Positions 32,664 through 44,779 of a stretch of DNA of 58,000 bases are shown here, one piece after another. Positions within the stretch are counted from its first letter, which is position 1, and the number at the start of each line of letters is the position of its first letter. The position numbers and the translations under genes were made by a program. The notes below the pieces were generated by a model, which saw nothing but the letters and a program-made list of their open reading frames with translations, was not told the DNA's origin and searched no databases. This DNA comes from Adiantum capillus-veneris (Eukaryota; Streptophyta; Polypodiopsida; Polypodiales; Pteridaceae), in the NCBI GenBank assembly GCA_014529385.2, contig CM043969.1:70966176-71024175 (forward strand). Reading direction: 5' to 3'.

Positions 32664-33681
32664 ATTGGAAAATTGGGATAGATAAGGCCCCTGTGGTTGA
32701 GTTCGCAATTGTTGAACCCGTTGATTCTATTATTTCAGACATGCCCAAGGTGGATGATACGTCTATACCAAAGCCTGGTGATGTTCACCTTGAGCAAGCT
32801 TGCAACAATGAGAATAAACAAATGCCTACTCCAACAATACAACCTACTTCAAAAGAGACTAAAACATCTGCTCAAGAGCCATTTCCATTTGTTGCTACTT
32901 CATCTAGTGAAGATGTTGAGAAATCCATACTCACAATTATTTTGGACTTAAATGGTCTGCTATTGAAACGTTCCCCTCAGCCGTCCTCACACCACCAGTC
33001 AGTGCAACTAGATCCAAAAAGATATATTATACTTAGGCCAGGTTGCGTCCAATTCTTGAAGACTATATTACAGAGGTTTAATGTTGCAATTTGGTCGACG
33101 GCTACTAGGAACAATGTGATTCAAATTCTCAAAGCTCTAGAGAGCTTGCAAACAGTACATTGATTTTCTTTGCAATTTGGAATCAAGAAGGTTGCTACAC
33201 TTGTCAAAGCAATAAATTATTTAGACCTGACAATCTAACCGTTGAGGCAATGTTCAAGACTCTAGCTAAAATTGCCATGGGGTATGAATGTGACCCACGA
33301 AGAACAATGCTTATTGATGACTCTCCTTACAAGGGATGCATTTACCCTGCAAAAAATTGTATTTTTCCATCCCAATTTGATGGTGAAAAACTGGTTGACA
33401 ATATGCTCTTGGAGGAGTTGCTTTCCTACTTGTTTGAGCTGGATGAGATAAGGGATGTGTGGAATTTCATTGCCTATAATCGTTATGGACATCCAAAATT
33501 GACAAATGAGAGTGAATATAAACAAATCAAAGATAATTGGAACCAAAAAAATGATGCTTGGTCAGCCAAGGTGTTCTTTACAAGAAGGATAACTCCTGCA
33601 AAATATGACAAAGGTGAAGCTATCCTTGAAGGCAAACAAAATCGAGCAAGTGAAAAAACTGACAACAATGACATCAGATGA
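32664..33681 (+). pseudogene. NIF/FCP1-like HAD phosphatase domain, copy 1
   Basis: The domain starts with ILTIILDLNGLLLKR (HAD motif I; the second acidic residue is Asn, as in many plant NIF-like proteins from memory). It continues with ILRPGCVQFLKTILQRFNVA and IWSTATRNNVIQILKALE (motif II), then shifts frame near 33150 into FFAIWNQEGCYT and RRTMLIDDSPYKG (motif IV, DD-S-P). The end has DEIRDVWNFIAYNRYGHP. FCP1/SCP-type enzymes dephosphorylate proteins such as the RNA polymerase II tail; the Asn makes activity doubtful. The break at 33150 could be a frameshift or a tiny intron. An upstream linker (32680-32920) is low-complexity. Confidence 0.6.
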
Positions 33682-33979
33682 GCCCAAATACAAGAGATAC
33701 TAGAAAAGGAAGGTACAATTGTTGAAAGCATGAAGGTACCACAGTTGATCAATCTAGCTAGGCAATTGGGATGTACTACAAAGGGACTATTGACGGCAAC
33801 AATTGCAAAGGCTTTTATAAATAAGGTCAAAGCTGAGAAGAATCTTCTAAGGCTAAATAAAACACACTCCTAAGGTACCTTTTATGACTTGAAACTTGTT
33901 TCACATACTCGAATATACATGTGCATGGTATCAAATTTTTCTTTTTGTTTCTTCTTGCAGGTCCCAAAAAAAATATCTC

Positions 33980-34350
33980 TAGATATTCCATGGATAGGCT
34001 TTGACAAGTGGTGGACCTTTTGGTAAATCCCCTCATGGGAAACATATCACAAGTCCTGCATGTAATGAGAAGGAAACATTTAACAAAGAGCCTAAGAGGT
34101 TGGACAGGTGGTGGACCTTGCACCTTTTATCCCATTCCCAATCCAATCTAGCTATCCACCACTATATTGTATGAAGTGTAGCTTGGACAAGTGGTAGACC
34201 TTGAAACAAGAGACCCCTCATCATCAATCCTAGTTTGGACCTATGGTAGATCTTTCTTTTTTCTCATTCATAGTGGAGCCTAGCCTAGCCAGGTGGTAGA
34301 CCTTACTTTTCTCCATGCTTCAAAGAAGCATAGCTTGGAGAAACGGTGAG
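33980..34350. repeat. Dispersed satellite-motif cluster between NIF-like copies
   Basis: At least five degenerate copies of the words CTTGGACARGTGGTGGACCTT occur at about 33998, 34090, 34183, 34231 and 34286, spaced 50-95 bp. They match the core of the 1-5136 satellite but lack its other monomer parts. They sit in the presumed intron or spacer between the two HAD-like segments. Confidence 0.7.
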
Positions 34351-34532
34351 TCTTTGTAAGGTTTCAATTGGGATTTGTTTATAGCAATGAGGAAGTTGAA
34401 GATGGACTTTGGCACCTAATAATACCTCAGTGTAGAAAATGTAGAAACTGTTTGTACTCTTTGAAACTTAATAAATTTCTTGTTTTTCAATTGCAAAGTC
34501 ATCATACAAGAAAGTTGTTTGACTATTTGTAG

Positions 34533-35079
34533 GCATGATTTGAAGGAAGGTTTTGAAGCACCCAACGAACCTCATCCAAGGCCTTGTTGTATATATCAAT
34601 CACCTCCTTGTCACCTGCCACTTCCTGTCAATAATATCAAAAGAGTGCTTGTTTTGGACCTTGAAGGATTGCTTTTGAAGACAGTTGAAACAAAACATGG
34701 AGATTCTATGCCATCTTGGGCTCAACACATGCGTCTTATGGAAAAAGATGAAGTTTATCATGCGGTGCGCCTAGACGTAGAAATGTTTTTGGATTTCTGT
34801 GGTGAATATTTTGAGTTGTGGATATGGAGTTTCTATAACCTAACAAGAGTGCAACACATCACACAAAAATGTTTCCCAAAGCATTATAGCAAGTTCAAGA
34901 TCTTTATGAGTAACAAGTGTTGCCAAAATCCAAACATCATGTTAGGATTTAGAAGGGTTTATCATAAAAACTTGACGGATATTTGGAAGATGTTTCAGGA
35001 CTTGAATGCAAAGAATACCTTGATTTTTTATGATAGTCCATATAGGATGATTGGAATATTCACATTTTTGAATTTTTGA
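34533..35079 (+). pseudogene. NIF/FCP1-like HAD domain, copy 2
   Basis: After an acceptor-like TTTGTAG (34526-34532) the frame reads RVLVLDLEGLLLKTVETKHG (motif I with D-x-E), VRLDVEMFLDFCGEYFELWI, FYNLTRVQHITQKCFP and KNTLIFYDSPYRM (motif IV with YD in place of DD), then ends at TGA 35077-35079. It is clearly related to copy 1 but diverged and shorter. Two substituted HAD acidic residues argue against catalysis. The pair looks like an old tandem duplication or two exons of a dual-domain gene. Confidence 0.55.
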
Positions 35080-35760
35080 TGCAGATACGGATGTCTATAC
35101 CAGCGTTTATATCGATGCTTATATAGATGCCTATTCCAACACCTGCACTGATACTTGTACTGGCAGAACCTGCAAAAAACAAACCCGCATGTCTTTCCTT
35201 GCACATTTCTCTAGTTTTTGCGTCTCTTCTCTTGACCTCCTCCTCTTCACCTACTGCAGATCTGGTGCTTAAAAACTTTCTGGAGGTGAAAATCTTGCTT
35301 GTGGACTACTCTCTGGCACCAAGGTGAGATTATTTTCAAGTTTGCTTGTAGGTTTAGTGTTTACGATTTAACATAGTGTGTGTGTGTGTGTGCGTTTTTG
35401 CAGGTTCAAGACGTTTACAAGACCCTTTATTGCTCAAATAGTCCGCATGTGAGTGCTCAAAACTTTAATGCATATTAAATTAATTTATGTATTGACAAAA
35501 TAAAATTTCATGCTTTAGGCTTTCAATGCTTTAAGTTTTTATGCCATTTTCTTTAGAAATAATGTTTTGGAAAAATGTCGTTTTGAAATTATGGTTTGTG
35601 TTGTGAAATCATGGTTTTGGATAATTTTATTTCAAAATTATGCTTTGGAATTATGTTATGAACTTACGCTACCATCTCGTTATGTTGTTTTGAAATTATG
35701 CTAAGCAAAAATCTTGTTTTGAATTATGTCGTTTTTGAAATAATGCAATTGATGAGGTTT
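35080..35760. other. Non-coding, TTTTGAAATTATG-rich sequence
   Basis: Contains a short (TG)n tract near 35378 and, from 35560 to 35750, several degenerate repeats of TTTTGAAATTATG. No gene recognised. Confidence 0.4.
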
Positions 35761-36930
35761 TGGTTATAGTTTTTGGTTAGGTTTAGTTTAAGTTATACGT
35801 TAGGTTAGGGTATAGGTTATATGTTAAATTATAGGTTATAAGTTAGGTTAATTATACGTTAGGCTAGGTTAGGCTAGATTAGATTTAGGTTATAGGTTAT
35901 GTTAGGTTAGCTCATAGGATGCGTTAGGTTATAGGTTAGGCTAGGTTAGGTTATAGGACATTATTTAAGTTAGATTAGCTTATAGATTAGGTTATACGTT
36001 AGGTTTAAGTTATAGGTTATAGGCTAGGTTAGTTAGATCATAAGTTAGGTTTAGGCAACATGTTAGGTTATAGGTTATGCTATAGGTTGTATATACATAA
36101 AAGGTTAGGTTAGATTATAGGTTAAGTTAACTAATGTTTAGGTTATAGATTTGATTTAAAAAATATATGATGCTTCCAACTGAAACATTGGCCGTCCATA
36201 ACCATGATGTTAGTAGCTTACAAAATTATTGCCAAGTCAATTTCCCTAAGAATCTCTCTCTCTCTAGATAAGGGTATCACTCCTCACCAACAAGGTTTCA
36301 TCAAAGGAAGATCTATTTAAGATAACACCTTGATAGCAATGGTTGGATTAGAATACACACCATTCACCATGCAAGATTGTGTGGGTTATAGGTTAGGTTA
36401 GAGTTAGCGACAAAGAGTAGAAAAAACACAAACGGATTTCGATTATGTTAGGTAATAGGTTAGGTTTAGGTTATAGGTTATGCTAGGTTATAGGTTATGT
36501 TAGGTTAGAGCTAGCGGCAACTTAATAGTAGAAAAAACGCATGCAAACGGACTTCGAAGATGACTTGTGTACTGCAAAAAACACTAACAAACTTCGATTA
36601 GGTTAGGCTATAGGTTAGGTTATAGGTTAGATTTAGATTTAGGTTACGGTTACAAGTTAGACTAGATTATAGGTTAGGTTAGAGCTAGCGACAAATTATT
36701 AGTAGAAAAAATGCAAACAAATTTCAAAGATGACTAGTGTACTTCAAAAACCGCAAAGGGACTTCGGTTAGTTTAGGATAATGTTAGGTTAGGTTAGATA
36801 TAGGTTATATCTTAGGTTAGAGGTAGCGGCAAATTAATAGTAGAAAAAATACAAACGGACTTCAAAGATGACTCATGTACTTCAAAAAACGCAAAAGGAC
36901 TTCGGTTAGGTTAGCCTATAGGTTAGGGAG
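35760..36930. repeat. Compound minisatellite of TTAGGTTATAGG words
   Basis: Irregular tandem words GTTAGGTTATAGGTTA dominate 35760-36180 and 36380-36930. From 36400 four longer units repeat: AGAGCTAGCGGCAA, TAGTAGAAAAAA, CAAACGGACTTCAAAGATGA (starting at about 36402, 36508, 36682 and 36818). It is not the plant telomere repeat (TTTAGGG). Confidence 0.85.
36188..36360 (+). pseudogene. LINE (non-LTR) reverse transcriptase fragment
   Basis: Read from 36216 the frame gives AYKIIAKSISLRISLSLDKG, then ITPHQQGFIKGRSI, a TAA at 36318-36320, and DNTLIAMVGLEY. The YKIIAK ... GFIKGRSI.DN pattern is the conserved RT block of plant LINEs; WPSITMM just upstream corresponds to the NWRPI block. Only about 55 codons remain, embedded in the minisatellite, so it is a dead 5'- and 3'-truncated piece. 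Confidence 0.65.
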
Positions 36931-37612
<682 letters not shown>

Positions 37613-37817
37613 CATGTGCGTGTAACGCGTGTACGGAGTGTGTGCAAGAGAGGGGAAGAAGAGAATGGGGAAGGGGATGATACACAGACAGCCTATGTTT
37701 GGGTTAGTGGAGAAGAAAGAGTAGAGTCAACCCTCTCTCTTTTTCTCCCTATATTGATTAGGTGAAATCATGTATACAAGGGTGGTTTCCCACGGCCACC
37801 TGGCCTACACCCCAACA
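37613..37817 (-). repeat. 3' LTR of copia element
   Basis: Matches 44547-44746 with about four substitutions and one 6-bp indel over 200 bp. On the minus strand it starts TGTTGGGGTGTAGG at 37817, preceded by the purine tract AAGTGGGAGG. The low-coordinate end is slightly degraded (about 37613-37616). Confidence 0.9.
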
Positions 37818-37931
37818 ACCTCCCACTTGAAGGTCATGGTGGCCAATACTCGGCCAATAGTGGCATTAGTATAGTTAGTCTATACAAAGTTGATGAAGCA
37901 TTGCTGAGGCTTCATCCTACACCCATAAGTT

Positions 37932-39148
37932 CTATACAATGTGTAAATCACTCCGAGGATAGGCTCTTTGTGACAGCATCTGCGAGGTTGTCATCAGTGT
38001 GAAACTTAACAAGCTCGATACAGCCAATGCATCTCGTATGACATGGTATCTGAACTCTATGTGTTTTGACTTTGAGTGAAACACTGGATTCTTTGCCAAA
38101 GCAATGGCACTCTGACTATCACAATGTAGTATTGGAACCTCATGAATGCCCAAATCTCCCACTAGAGGAGACAACCATATGGATTCCTTGCTGGCATCAG
38201 ACACAGCAACATATTCTGCCTCAGTGGTAGATGAAGACGTGAAATCTTGGAGACACGATCTCCAAGAGATAGCTGCTCCAGAAAACATGAACACATAGCC
38301 AGATGTGGATCTTCTACGATCCATGCAACCCGCATAATCCGCGTCCGTGTAACCTACTATAGATGCATCACTGTTTTCGAAGCATAAACACTTGCTAGTT
38401 GTACCTTTCAAATATCTGAGGATTTTCTTCACTGCTTCCCAATGCTTCTTGCCAGGGTTTTCCATGTACCTACTAACCACTCCCACTGCATGTGCAATGT
38501 CTGGTCTTGTGGCTACCATAGCATACATCAAACTGCCTGCTGAAGAATATGGTACTTTTGCCGTTTCCTCTTTCTCAGCGCGACTGTCTTGGGAGAGTCT
38601 TCCTTGCTAAGTTTAGAGTATGCTTGCATTGGGGTACTCAATGACTTCCCCCCCTGCATACTAAAAAGTTGCAAGACTTTGTGAATGTACTTTTCTTGAG
38701 ATAATTCAAGAATTTCACGTTGCCTGTCTCTCTTGATGTGCATACCAAAAAAGTGATTGGCATCTCCCAAATCCTTCATGGAAAACTGAGTGCTTAGCAT
38801 CTTTTTCAACTGATTGATCTCATCAATTGATTTGCCTGTGATAAGCATATCATCTACATACAAGATCAAGATGATTAAAGAACCATCGTTCAATCTTTTT
38901 GTGTATAAGCAGTGATCCTCTTGACTTCTTATGTAACCCTGAGACTGCATGAATTTGTCAAATTTTTGATACCATTGCCTTGAACCTTGCTTGAGGCCAT
39001 AGAGTGCCTTTTTAAGTCTACAAGCCAATTCTGTCCTCGTTGGTTTTTGGGTTTCACATGCGAATCCCTCTGGTTGTTTCATGTAGACATCTTCATCTAG
39101 CTCCCCGTGAATAAATGCTGTGTTCACATCCATTTGGACAAGTTCCAT
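37932..39148 (-). pseudogene. Copia reverse transcriptase and RNase H
   Basis: RT: VQMDVNTAFIHGELDEDVYM, YGLKQGSRQWYQKFD, LILYVDDMLITGKS (YVDD) and FFGMHIKRDR. A frameshift near 38600 (in AEKEETAKVPYSS) leads to RNase H: MVATRPDIAHAVGVVSRYM, GYTDADYAGCMDRRRSTSGY, STTEAEYVAVSDASKESIWL and HCDSQSAIALAKNPVFHSKS. A second frameshift near 38030 precedes the tail HTDDNLADAVTKSL. Catalytic residues are present but the frame is broken. Confidence 0.93.
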
Positions 39149-39151
39149 GTC

Positions 39152-41071
39152 CTAGATAGTAACCAAGCCAAGCACGGTGCGAAGTGTAGTCATCTTGACT
39201 ACTGGAGAGAAAATATCATCAAAATCCACACCTTTTTGCTGCTTGAAACCCTTGGAAACTAGACGAGCCTTGTATCTAGGCTCGAGATCTTCCGCTGTAT
39301 ACTTCTTCTTGTATACCCACTTGCAAGGTAAAGCATTTTTGCCCTTTGGTAATTGAGCCAAATCCCATGTCTCATTAGCCACAATTGAATTGTATTCTGA
39401 TTGCATAGCCTGCTCCCACTTAACACTATCATCCATTTGTATAGATTCTTTGTAGAAGGTTGGCTCTCCACTGTCAGTGACCAAAATGTGGTGTATACCT
39501 GGCTCAAACCACTCGGGCGCACGTGATACTCTCACAGAGCGTCTCAGTGCCCGACTGCTAGACTCTGCTCTCTCCAGAGCAATAGTAGTATCTTGCACTT
39601 GAGGAGTGGGTGCAACACTACTGAACTGAGTTGGTTCGGAGGCTACATCCTCAAAACGAACACGTCTATACTCAACATCTTTGATGGGCTTCTTGTGCAT
39701 TTTTGATTCATTGAAAATCACATGTAAGCTACGAATGACTTTGTTTGATTCTGGGTGCCAGAGACGATATCCCATCTCTCCGTTTGCACCATAGCCAATA
39801 AAAATGCATTTGTGTGATCTGGGATCTAACTTTCGATGAAGTTCTTTGGGCATATGTGCATATGCCTCACATCCAAATACACATAAATGCTCATAGCTTG
39901 GCCTTTTTCCAGTCCATAATTCCTCTGGAATTTTGAAATCCAAAGGAGAACTAGGTGACCTGTTGATGATGTGCATTGTTGTCAGAACAGCTTCCCCCCA
40001 AAACTCTGGAGTAGGCTTCACCATAGACATCATAGAGACAACTCGCTCTTGAATCGTGTGATTCATTCTTTCAGCTATCCCATTTTGTGCAGGTGTGTAT
40101 GGAGCAGTAAACTACGGCCGAATTCCTCTTCTATTGCAAAAATCCTTCAACTCTGTGGAGACGTATTCTCCACCATTGTCCGTGCAAAAAGCTTTGAGCT
40201 TTTTTCCTGTTTGGTTCTCAACCATGGCGAGGAATTTTTGGAATGTCGAAAAGACTTCTTCCTTACCCTTAAGGAGATACACCCACACCTTTCTGGTAGA
40301 ATCATCTATGAACGTGAGAAAGTAGTTCGCCCCCCCTAGAGTTTTATGTGGCGTTGGACCACACAAATCACTGTGCACCAAGTCTAGAGGTTTTCCTAGT
40401 TTCTTATTCAATAGCGAAGATGTCAATCTAGTATGTTTTCCATATAGACAATGCTCACACAATGGAAAGTCTGTGTAATCTAACACAGGTAAGTAGCCAA
40501 AATGCTGAAGTGTTTTCAGTCCCTTTTGGCTAATATGCCCTAGCCGGCTATGCCACAACTCAGGAGACGACATCTCGGCAACATAGATAGAGTGTTCGTC
40601 GACACTCGAAACAAACAAAGAGTACAAGGATCCATTTTTATTACCTTTCATCATGATAGGGTTTTTCTTGAGGATCATCCAAGAACGATTACCAAAAACT
40701 GTAGTGTAGCCAAGATCATCCAATTGCCCTATAGAAAGCAAGTTTTTCGTAAGCTTGGGCACATGTCTGACATTCTGCAGCACAAAAGTAGTGCCATTAT
40801 GCATCTGAAGTTTCACATCACCAATGCCAATAATATCAAGCTCATAGGAATCACCAAGCTTGACTATTCCATGCATGGATGCATAAGAGGAAAACCACTC
40901 TCTATGTGGTGTGACATGAAAACTTGCACCCGAATCAAGAATCCAATTCTGTGCATAACCCTCATCCTGTGCAACCAAAGCATCTCGAGTGAGATATGAA
41001 GTGAAAATGAGAACATCTGAGGCATCTGCTATCACCTCGGCATGAATCTCTGTGGGCATAATGAGCATCAC
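39152..41071 (-). pseudogene. Copia protease, GAG-pre-integrase and integrase
   Basis: Protease: NWILDSGASFHVTPHREWFS (D-S-G-A). GAG-pre-integrase zinc finger: LWHSRLGHISQKGLKTLQHF with CEHCLYGKHTR. Integrase: LVHSDLCGP, FCTDNGGEYVS and [16 protein letters not shown] supply D, D and E. One in-frame TAG (40112-40114) sits where copia relatives have Gln before FTAPYTP, so CAG to TAG. The copia C-terminal region continues in phase to TAG 39152-39154 and on into RT at 39148. Confidence 0.93.
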
Positions 41072-41164
41072 TGGAGGAGGAGCATCCTCTACTACAGTGG
41101 TAGGTATGGGAGACTCAACAAATTGAGCTCCTCAATCTTTACTATACTTTTGCCTTTGCCAGAA

Positions 41165-41901
41165 TTATCCTTTTGCATGTTTTTCTAATCTCTTAGGAAA
41201 CTGCAACAATCCTTTTGCTAGGACTACGAGGATTTCGCTCTCTACTTTTGCTTTTGTATTTGTTCCTGCCACGGCCTCTTGCCTTTGTTGAACTGCCAGC
41301 CATATATGCATCTCCATGACTAGCACCATCGAGAGATTTACAACGAATCTCTTCAGTGAGCAACGCATCTGTGACAACATTGAACTCTAACTTGCCATTC
41401 GGAGTTGACTGTGCAAAAGATATCCCATGAACTGGGTAGAGAGCATAACAAGAATATAGACTTGAGTTCATCGTCAAACTCCTTAAAGCCCTGAGATGTC
41501 AGTTGACTGAACAAGGAGTTGAACTCATTTAAGTGACCGGAAACTGTGCTACCTTCTTTCATGTTGAGCCTGATAAGAATTTTCATGAGAAAAAATTTGT
41601 TGGATGCACTTTTTCTCTCCCATGCTGAACATAAGCTATCCCAAAGTTCCTTGGTTGTTTTCTTCCCTATGATAGTGAAGAAGACTGACTCGGCTAGATG
41701 TAGACGTATCGTAGCCATGGCTTTTGCATCCAAAAGCTCCCATTGAGCTTGTGTATAATCATCATCCTCTGCGCGCTCTTTCAACTGTTCTGAGAGGCCT
41801 TTTTTTATCAAAACATCTTTCATGCGCTCTTTCCACATGGTGAAGTTGCTGCCATTAAACTTCCGAATGAAATACTCCTCCTTTTCTGAAGAAGAAGCCA
41901 T
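41165..41901 (-). pseudogene. Copia gag
   Basis: ATG at 41901 starts MASSSEKEEYFIRKFNGSNF, then TMWKERMKDVLIKKGLSEQL and LWDSLCSAWERKSASNKFFL, the usual copia gag (UBN2/DUF4219-like) order. A frameshift near 41440 leads to STPNGKLEFNVVTDALLTEE and an Arg/Lys-rich stretch. The expected CCHC knuckle near 41190 is damaged by a deletion: only the start (CCS) and the downstream KDNSGKGKS remain. Confidence 0.85.
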
Positions 41902-44528
41902 CACTGACAAGAGGGTTTGAGAGGTGCCAAACTATGGCGAGAAGCTGTAGAAATTTGGGCAGAGTAACCTTTGTATAGGGAGTAAAATCTCAACCGAAAT
42001 AGACTCAAAAGTGCCAACAATGAAAGTCACGACTCGCGGGAAGTAAATCCGGTAGAGTCTCCTTTGTATGAGGAGTCAAAACTCAACTCAAAATACACAT
42101 AAATGTGCCAACTGCACTAACTGGGCATCTTCTGCACAAAACCACTGTTGTGTGACTGCCAACTCGGTGTCAAAAGCATAAATAACCATCCAGATACATA
42201 TCCTATGGTGGGGGTACCGTAAAGGGGAACTCCAGCTACCTGTATCACCAAAGGTGTCTCAACATTCGAGCACACCCCAGCTCAAAGAAAACCTCATGCT
42301 ATCGACCCTCCAAAGGCTAATGCAGATACAAATGGACTAGCCACAGTCTCAGAAAGGGCTCTTCCGATCCGAGTCTCACAAACGGCTGGGAAAAACTATC
42401 GAAATAGCCAAAAGTGGCTCCACACGTAGTATAGTGGATAGTGTCTGCAACTCAACATACATGAGTAAAATTGCACTCAAACAGGTGCCAAGAACTGCTG
42501 CATGCAGTGAAAGCCTGATCCCTGCGAGGATATCTGCTCTCAAAAGAGCTTAGTAGCACTAGGTGTGCTCACAATAAAATGCATCTGTCAACGCATATAT
42601 TCGTAGAGAATCTGCTTTCGAAATGACTGCCAAATCTCCTGTGAAAGCGCTGTGTCTGGTAACCTGGAGAATTTGTGGGTGAATGGGCTGAAAAAAACCC
42701 CTTGTGACCTGTAACCTGCGTGTCGGTGTCGCTATGTGCCGATTTCTGCCGTCAGGCTGAAATATGCTAGTCGAATAGCCGTCGAAGGTGTCGTATCCGT
42801 AAACTATGTCGTACAGTGCAATCGGTGCGCTCGATGCCGATGTAGGGTGTCACTCCTCTATGATAGTGGTACCTTACCCGCACATGTCGCAAGCACGGTC
42901 GTCGATCGCAGAAACGTGCTCGTCTAGGGAAACGCCCGGTGTCTGGGTCGAATGTCGGAGATCTGCCGCAATGAGCAGTGTTGAGCTGGTGCGCATGATT
43001 GGTGTCGATGTCGATGTTGCCTTCCGCTGCCGGCGGGCGGAAGTGGCTAGCCGAGTAGTCGTAAAACGCGAATGCTCGAAGCCGATATGTCAAGATCTCT
43101 CCAAGCTCATCGGACTCGGTGTGCGCACGTCGAAGTCGGGTGACGATGTCGAAGAAGTCGATGTCAAAATTGGAGAATCGCTGATGTCGATGATGAGACC
43201 CTGGTCTTTGTCTCTCACTCACTCACTCGCTATGTGTGTTGCTTAGGCTCGCTCGCAAGCTCGGTGTCAAGCTCGCCTTTTAGTTTTTGTCGAGAAAGTA
43301 TCTTCCAATCTCTTAATCAAGCTGTCTCTCTCTCTCTCACAACTGCAATTTCTGAAAAAAACTGTCTTTCTTTTCACGAGCTCGAGGAGAGGGGTCGGGG
43401 GATTGGGATTTAGTCACAGGCTCGGTGGGAATGAGCCCTTGCACACACACTATGAAGTTTGAAATTTTTTAAAAAATCGCTTTCACTCCTCTCTGTTGAA
43501 AGCCTGCTCTCTGTCGAAAGCCTACTCTCTGACGAGATGACAAGCATGCTTTGTTTGTGCCCCCCACAATTCCTTTCCACTGTAAGATCTCTCACAGCTT
43601 TGGGATCTGCTCGACCTGCTACCCCTAAACGATTGCTCCTCTCGACCTTGCTCGCCACTGTTGGGTGCCCAAATTGCCTCTGTTATGATCTGTTGCACGA
43701 CCTCACTGTGTGTTGATTTTGATAGTGTGTATGTGTGTGTGTATCTTGATTCTGCTCACGAAATGAAACTCAGAATTTGTGAGCTGCTCGTGATGCCTGC
43801 AGTAGCCACTCTTGATATGTGAGATCAGTCTATTGCTCGCTATGCTGCTTGATTCCCAATTGTCCGACCTGCTCACGACCATCTCAAGGTTTTCTCTTTG
43901 CCTTGCAGCTCGGTACCTGATTCCCTCTGCCTTGGTCGAGCTCGATTTACCTTCTCGGTGCCGGTTTTTGCTGTTGCTTCTCGCTAGCAAAAGGCTGCCT
44001 TGTCATGCTTGCATTCCTCTGCAGAATCTCCCCAAGTTGCCCGATTGTGAATCTCCTCTACTGTTGCACCCAATTCCCCTTCAATGGCTCAGCTTGATTC
44101 TGCCCACTCCCTCTGTGCAGATGCTTCCCAAGATTCCCTTGATTCCAAGGGTCGCTTCAATACAGATAGGGGAAGGGAGATTCCGGGGGTGCCTCGATTT
44201 CCCCTTGCAGTGCTGCAGAGTTCGGAGTTACCCCCCAATTCAAGCTCAAATTGCCCAATTGTGCCCTGCTGCTGCAGAAAACTCACGAATTTCCTTCTTT
44301 CTTTTGTGCTCATGGCTCTGATGTTCAAAGACCGATCTGCTCTTCTTTCTCCTTCTCCGAGCTTTGTCTCAATCTCCAAGCTCGAGCTTTCTTTCGACTC
44401 CCTCTCTCGAGCTCTGAGCTCCAAGCCCGGTTATGGTTGAGCTCTCTCCAGTTCTTCAGGCTCGTGCTATGGCTACCTCTCGCCGTGCAAGCTCCGCGAT
44501 CTCCAACCGCCACCATTGATGTTCCCAC
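41902..44528 (-). other. 2.6 kb leader between PBS and gag of copia element
   Basis: Unusually long untranslated leader for a copia element. The part at 42700-43250 is GC-rich with repeated GTCGATGTCG words and open frames on both strands (42767-43222 minus, Arg-rich; 42806-43246 plus), which is a composition effect as far as I can tell. No known domain. Confidence 0.6.
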
Positions 44529-44544
44529 CTGAGCTCTGATACCA
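44529..44544 (-). other. Primer-binding site (initiator Met tRNA) of copia
   Basis: On the minus strand TGGTATCAGAGCTCAG lies two bases inside the 5' LTR, complementary to the 3' end of plant initiator-Met tRNA. It fixes the element's orientation and the LTR boundary at 44547. Confidence 0.93.
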
Positions 44545-44546
44545 AT

Positions 44547-44746
44547 TGTTGTGCATGTAACGCGTGTACGGAGTGTGTGCAAGAGAGGGGAAGAAGAGAA
44601 TGGGGAAGGGGATGATACACAGACAGCCTATGTTTGGGTTAGTGGAGAACAAAGAGTAGAGTCAACCCTCTCTCTTTTTCTCCCTATATTGTGAAATCAT
44701 GTATAAAAGGGTGGTTTCCCACGACCACCTGGCCTACACCCCAACA
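44547..44746 (-). repeat. 5' LTR of copia element
   Basis: 200 bp, on the minus strand TGTTGGGGTGTAGG ... GCACAACA. It contains CTTTTATACATG, a TATA-like element; the 3' LTR has CTTGTATACATG there. About 2% substitution divergence from the 3' LTR implies a fairly recent insertion. Confidence 0.92.
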
Positions 44747-44748
44747 AA

Positions 44749-44779
<31 letters not shown>

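Larger units (their letters stand above)
37613..44746 (-). mobile_element. Ty1/copia retrotransposon, 7.1 kb, defective
   Basis: Complete structure: 5' LTR, Met-tRNA PBS, leader, gag, protease, integrase, RT, RNase H, PPT, 3' LTR. Dead through two TAG stops, at least three frameshifts and loss of the zinc knuckle. It is inserted in a CA microsatellite. Confidence 0.95.

Noticed and set aside
35760-36930. TTAGGTTATAGG words as telomeric DNA
   Set aside because: Unit irregular and lacks the GGG of plant telomere repeats.
42767-43246. Overlapping genes on both strands in the copia leader
   Set aside because: Openness on both strands is explained by GTCGATG-type repeats and low TA content; no known domain or coding bias seen.
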